Shown piece after piece: positions 5,271 to 7,325 of a DNA stretch of 7,325 bases. Below the pieces are notes generated by a model that worked only from the letters and a program-made list of their open reading frames with translations, was not told the origin of the DNA and ran no database searches. The stretch spans positions 1 to 7,325 of the forward strand of contig JAFTGG010000275.1 in NCBI GenBank assembly GCA_017458025.1. Reading direction: 5' to 3'. Position 1 is the first letter of the stretch, and every line of letters begins with the position of its first letter. The stretch comes from Oscillospiraceae bacterium. Its GTDB lineage: Bacteria; Bacillota; Clostridia; Oscillospirales; Oscillospiraceae. Both the position numbers and the translations under genes were made by a program.

Positions 5271-5777
5271 ATGCGGAAAATGGAACGGTTCGCCGGATAT
5301 GTGCGTACGCTTCAGAGAAGGCCGGACGCCTGGGCGGCGCTGTCGGGGAGCGAGGCTTACCCCGACGTGTCGGGGCTCGTGCGGTTTTATCAAACGAGAA
5401 GCGGCGTTCTCGTGGCGGCCGAAGTATCCGGCCTGCCCGAGGACGCGGACCCGTGCGGCAAAAACATTTTGGGCTTCCATATTCACGGCGGGGCACAGTG
5501 CGCGGGAAATGAGGCCGATCCCTTTGCCGATGCGCTGGGGCATTACAATCCCGACGATTGCCCGCACCCCGCGCACGCGGGGGATATGCCGCCGCTGTTT
5601 GTGAATCGGGGCGATGCGTTTCAGGCGTTTCTGACGGATCGCTTCTCTGTGCGCGAAATCGTCGGCAAAACGGTCATCGTTCATTCGTCGGCGGATGATT
5701 TTACCTCGCAGCCTGCGGGAAACGCGGGAACAAAGATAGCCTGCGGACCAATCAAAACCCGTTTCCGGCTGCCTTAA
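5271..5777 (+). CDS. sodC: Cu/Zn superoxide dismutase family protein, cytosolic
   Basis: SodC enzymes convert superoxide to oxygen and hydrogen peroxide at a Cu-Zn site. In this 168-residue protein every expected ligand can be placed: copper H70 and H72 (GFHIH), bridging H91 (GHYNP), zinc H99, H102 and D105 (HPAHAGD), and copper H138 (VIVH). C77 and C158 (IACG) match the conserved disulfide pair. The ending SADDFTSQPAGNAGTKIACG (140-159) is typical of the family. Unlike most bacterial SodC proteins it has no signal peptide or lipobox, so it should stay in the cytosol unless it leaves by another route; the reducing cytosol makes the disulfide interesting. ATG 5271 is preferred: GAGGAG (5256-5261) is nine bases upstream. 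A TTG at 5262 in the same frame is too close to that site. It is a single gene between two terminators; its own promoter is not clear. Confidence 0.92.
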   Translation: MRKMERFAGYVRTLQRRPDAWAALSGSEAYPDVSGLVRFYQTRSGVLVAAEVSGLPEDADPCGKNILGFHIHGGAQCAGNEADPFADALGHYNPDDCPHPAHAGDMPPLFVNRGDAFQAFLTDRFSVREIVGKTVIVHSSADDFTSQPAGNAGTKIACGPIKTRFRLP

Positions 5778-5783
5778 GCGGAT

Positions 5784-5828
5784 AAACGGCAGAAGGGCCG
5801 AACCGCGTGACCCTGACTGCCGTTTTGA
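5784..5828 (+). terminator. Intrinsic terminator after the superoxide dismutase gene
   Basis: AAACGGCAG (5784-5792) pairs with CTGCCGTTT (5817-5825), and an inner AGGG/CCCT stem (5794-5797 with 5811-5814) continues it across a small bulge. The 3' arm runs into TTTTGAT. The U-run is short but the stem is strong, and it lies just behind the stop codon and before the next promoter. Confidence 0.65.
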
Positions 5829-5844
5829 TACCAAAATCCTTATG

Positions 5845-5873
5845 TTGATTTTTTGCTTCGCCCGTTATATACT
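5845..5873 (+). promoter_or_regulatory. Promoter of the riboswitch-controlled cation exporter
   Basis: TTGATT (5845-5850) and TATACT (5868-5873) are separated by 17 bases, a strong sigma-70 type pair with four and five consensus bases. Transcription should begin near 5880, immediately before the first strand of riboswitch helix P1. No operator palindrome overlaps it, in line with control at the RNA level. Confidence 0.8.
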
Positions 5874-5877
5874 GGCC

Positions 5878-5950
5878 GCAAGCTGAACAGGCCCTCGGGA
5901 GCCGGGTCACAAATGTGATAGTAGATGCATAACATCTACGGGACAGTAGC
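5878..5950 (+). promoter_or_regulatory. NiCo (czcD-type) riboswitch aptamer
   Basis: The leader folds as the four-helix NiCo riboswitch, which binds Co(II)/Ni(II) and has also been reported to respond to Fe(II). P1 is GCUG (5882-5885) with CAGU (5944-5947). P2 is GGC (5890-5892) with GCC (5901-5903), with CC/GG continuing across a bulged A. P3 is UCAC (5907-5910) with GUGA (5915-5918). P4 is GUAGAUG (5921-5927) with CAUCUAC (5933-5939). The junction segments ACAGGC, GCCGGG and GGGACAG resemble those I remember from the crystallised member of this class; that comparison is from memory. The 3' half of P4 and P1 overlaps a terminator, so metal binding should favour read-through (an ON switch). 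The gene downstream is a cation exporter, the class's normal target. Confidence 0.85.
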
Positions 5951-5978
5951 AAACCATACTGTTTCCGTAGATGTTTTT
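5933..5978 (+). terminator. Riboswitch-controlled intrinsic terminator (expression platform)
   Basis: CATCTACGG (5933-5941) pairs with CCGTAGATG (5965-5973), and ACAGTA (5943-5948) with TACTGT (5957-5962). The only interruption is G5942 opposite two U residues. The loop is GCAAACCA, and five U residues (5974-5978) follow. The 5' arm is the same RNA that forms the 3' strands of aptamer helices P4 and P1, so aptamer and terminator cannot coexist. Without metal, transcription should stop before the exporter gene. Confidence 0.85.
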
Positions 5979-6011
5979 CATTTCGGGAGCAGATTTTCGG
6001 AGGGACGCCTT

Positions 6012-6884
6012 ATGAACAATCAAACGCGGCTCGCCATGAGAGCTTCATGGGTTACCGTCATTGCAAATTCGCTCCTGTCCGCCGTCAAGCTTGCCGCGGG
6101 GATTTTCGCGCGCTCCGGCGCGATGGTCTCCGACGCGGTCCATTCGGCGTCGGACGTGTTCAGCACGGTCATCGTGATGATCGGCGTGAAGGCCGCCGCG
6201 AAAGCGTCCGATCGGGAGCACCCCTACGGGCACGAGCGCATGGAGTGCGTCGCCGCGATCATTCTTTCGGCGGTCCTCGCGGTCACGGGACTTTTCATCG
6301 GGTATGAGGGCGTCGGAAAGCTCCTGTCCGCGCAGGAAAATGCGCTTCCGGTTCCGGGGCTTCCCGCGCTGCTCGCGGCGGTGCTCTCCATCGCGGTCAA
6401 GGAGGCGATGTTCCGATACACACGCCGCTGCGCGAGGCTCGCGGACTCCGAGGCGCTGATGGCGGACGCGTGGCACCACCGTTCCGACGCGCTCTCGTCC
6501 GTCGGCGCGCTCATCGGCGTTGCCGGCGCGCGGCTCGGCGTCCCCGCGCTCGACCCGCTTGCGAGCGTCGTCATCTGCGTGTTCATCGGCAAAGCCGCCG
6601 TTGACATTTTCCGAGACGCGATCGACAAGATGGTGGACCACAGCTGCGACGAAGATACGGAGAGGGCCATTCGGGAGCGCGTTCTTCGGCAAAGCGGCGT
6701 CGCGCGGATCGACCTCCTGCGGACGAGGGAGTTTGGGAACCGCGTCTACATTGAGCTGGAGATCTCGGTTGACGGCCGGCTGCCGCTCACAGACGCGCAC
6801 GCGATCGCCGAGCGGGTGCACGACGACGTGGAATCCGCCTTTCCTAAGGTGAAGCACATCATGATCCATGTAAATCCCGCGTGA
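6012..6884 (+). CDS. Cation diffusion facilitator (CDF) family metal exporter
   Basis: CDF proteins export divalent transition metals from the cytosol in exchange for protons, as dimers in the membrane. The 290-residue protein has six likely membrane helices (about 12-32, 36-58, 79-100, 117-133, 150-172, 178-195) and a cytosolic ferredoxin-like C-terminal domain (about 208-290, with RIDLLRTREFGNRVYIELEI and HIMIHVNP). The transport site is visible as H44-x3-D48 in helix 2 (SDAVHSASD) and H155-x3-D159 in helix 5 (ADAWHHRSD). H263, H282 and H286 could form the regulatory C-terminal site. ATG 6012 is chosen because GGAGGG (5999-6004) is seven bases upstream; an in-frame ATG at 5925 lies inside the riboswitch and terminator, so it is excluded. 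Control by a NiCo riboswitch points to Co, Ni or Fe(II) as the signal and probable cargo, although the His-Asp sites alone would also fit zinc. Confidence 0.94.
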   Translation: MNNQTRLAMRASWVTVIANSLLSAVKLAAGIFARSGAMVSDAVHSASDVFSTVIVMIGVKAAAKASDREHPYGHERMECVAAIILSAVLAVTGLFIGYEGVGKLLSAQENALPVPGLPALLAAVLSIAVKEAMFRYTRRCARLADSEALMADAWHHRSDALSSVGALIGVAGARLGVPALDPLASVVICVFIGKAAVDIFRDAIDKMVDHSCDEDTERAIRERVLRQSGVARIDLLRTREFGNRVYIELEISVDGRLPLTDAHAIAERVHDDVESAFPKVKHIMIHVNPA

Positions 6885-6885
6885 C

Positions 6886-6916
6886 GCGGCCGGGTTTCGC
6901 CCGACGCTCCTTTTCC
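6886..6916 (+). terminator. Possible weak terminator between the exporter and the convergent phosphoesterase
   Basis: GCG-GC-CGGG (6886-6894) can pair with CCCG-A-CGC (6900-6907) around TTTCG, followed by TCCTTTT. The stem is short with an internal loop and the U-run is interrupted, so this is only a candidate. It lies directly after the exporter stop codon. Confidence 0.35.
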
Positions 6917-6965
6917 GGCTCGACAGCCCGTTCCCGCACGCCGTCTGCGGCGGTATCCGGCCCGC

Positions 6966-7325
6966 CTAATCCAATATTTTGACCGGCATCCATTTGAGGA
7001 AGTCGCCCGAAACCAAGCGATAATAAACGCCGTTCTTTTCCCCCAGCACGCTGTCATAGAAGCGGCTCTCGCCGTGGCTGTGCGCATAGACGACCTGCTC
7101 CGCGCGATACTCCTCCGCGATGCGCGTAAAGCGGCTCTCGTCCTCTAAGATGCTCGTCGGCGGATAGTGCAGGAACATGACGAACCTGCGGTATCCGTCC
7201 GCTTTCGCCGCTTCAAAGGAAATGCGGAGCCGTTCCGCTTCGCGCGCGACGATCTTTTTCGCGTGCTCCTCGTTTTTCTCGTCCCAGCCGACGATGCGTC
7301 CGCGGCGGTCGAGGTAAAACGGCCC
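6966..7325 (-). CDS. Metallophosphoesterase family protein (partial, C-terminal 119 residues)
   Basis: The minus-strand frame is open from the window edge (7325) to the TAA at 6968-6966, giving the last 119 residues of a calcineurin-like phosphoesterase. These enzymes hydrolyse phosphoesters at a two-metal site. The visible part carries the late metal-site motifs: the histidine of RFVMFLHYPPT, and VVYAHSHGESR, equivalent to the G-H-x-H-G signature with alanine in place of the first glycine. The N-terminal D-x-H and GNH[DE] motifs lie outside the window. The ending GVYYRLVSGDFLKWMPVKILD fits the final beta strands of such proteins. An internal ATG at 7178-7176 is not the start, because the family sequence continues upstream of it. 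It is convergent with the exporter and 81 bases away. Substrate unknown. Confidence 0.85.
   Translation of the reverse strand, partial: GPFYLDRRGRIVGWDEKNEEHAKKIVAREAERLRISFEAAKADGYRRFVMFLHYPPTSILEDESRFTRIAEEYRAEQVVYAHSHGESRFYDSVLGEKNGVYYRLVSGDFLKWMPVKILD

Noticed and set aside
4727..5512. A 261-residue plus-strand frame overlapping flavodoxin and superoxide dismutase
   Set aside because: It crosses the operon terminator and out-of-frame copies of both genes; no family motif is visible.
4411..5834. Long minus-strand frames across flavodoxin and superoxide dismutase (4411-5496 and 4872-5834)
   Set aside because: They run through terminators and opposite two well-supported genes, and their composition is low-complexity Arg-rich.
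5921..5973. Three GTAGATG/CATCTAC copies read as a DNA repeat or transposon end
   Set aside because: They are fully explained as riboswitch P4 plus the competing terminator arm.
5925..6011. Upstream in-frame ATG giving a 29-residue extension of the exporter
   Set aside because: The ATG lies inside riboswitch helix P4, has no ribosome binding site and encodes a sequence foreign to the family; ATG 6012 has a perfect site.
1..7325. CRISPR array, tRNA or rRNA genes, insertion sequences, phage attachment sites
   Set aside because: No regularly spaced direct repeats, cloverleaf, rRNA signature, transposase motif or terminal inverted repeats were seen by eye.

Overview
The window looks like a piece of chromosome from a GC-rich anaerobic Firmicute (class Clostridia, gut or rumen type). 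The reasons are strong GGAGG-type ribosome binding sites, a DUF2325-DUF3793-short-chain flavodoxin operon of clostridial type, and a NiCo (czcD-type) riboswitch, a class known mainly from Firmicutes. Taxonomy is an inference; no rRNA or tRNA gene is present. The theme is metal handling, redox chemistry and stress.

Layout. (1) 1-360, minus strand: N-terminal part of a TetR/AcrR regulator, cut by the window edge. Its promoter (404-432, minus) is covered by nested palindromes. (2) 763-3337, plus strand, divergent from the regulator: a two-gene operon of a GNAT acetyltransferase fused to an aldo/keto reductase, then a ketopantoate-reductase-like protein. (3) 3338-3735: a non-coding stretch with a possible decayed reading frame, a consensus promoter, three consecutive hairpins and two operator-like palindromes. 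(4) 3736-5025, plus: DUF2325, DUF3793 and flavodoxin in a tight operon ending at a strong hairpin terminator (5091-5123). (5) 5271-5777, plus: a small Cu/Zn superoxide dismutase without a signal peptide, then a terminator. (6) 5845-6884, plus: consensus promoter, NiCo riboswitch aptamer, overlapping intrinsic terminator, and a cation diffusion facilitator exporter. (7) 6966-7325, minus: C-terminal part of a metallophosphoesterase, convergent with the exporter.

How the parts may work together. Four copies of a 16-bp motif, GTTAG-N6-CTAAC (one with a one-base change), lie at 387-402, 643-658, 3561-3576 and 3698-3713. They sit exactly in front of the three transcription units of the left half: the regulator itself, the GNAT-AKR operon and the flavodoxin operon (twice). 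This suggests a local regulon run by the TetR protein, or by an unlinked metal-dependent regulator of DtxR/IdeR type. Flavodoxin commonly replaces ferredoxin when iron is scarce, and the NiCo riboswitch class has been reported to respond to Fe(II) as well as Co(II)/Ni(II). The left operon and the right exporter could therefore serve opposite sides of transition-metal balance.

The most valuable items are the complete riboswitch with its mutually exclusive terminator, the four-site regulon, and the unusual GNAT-AKR fusion.
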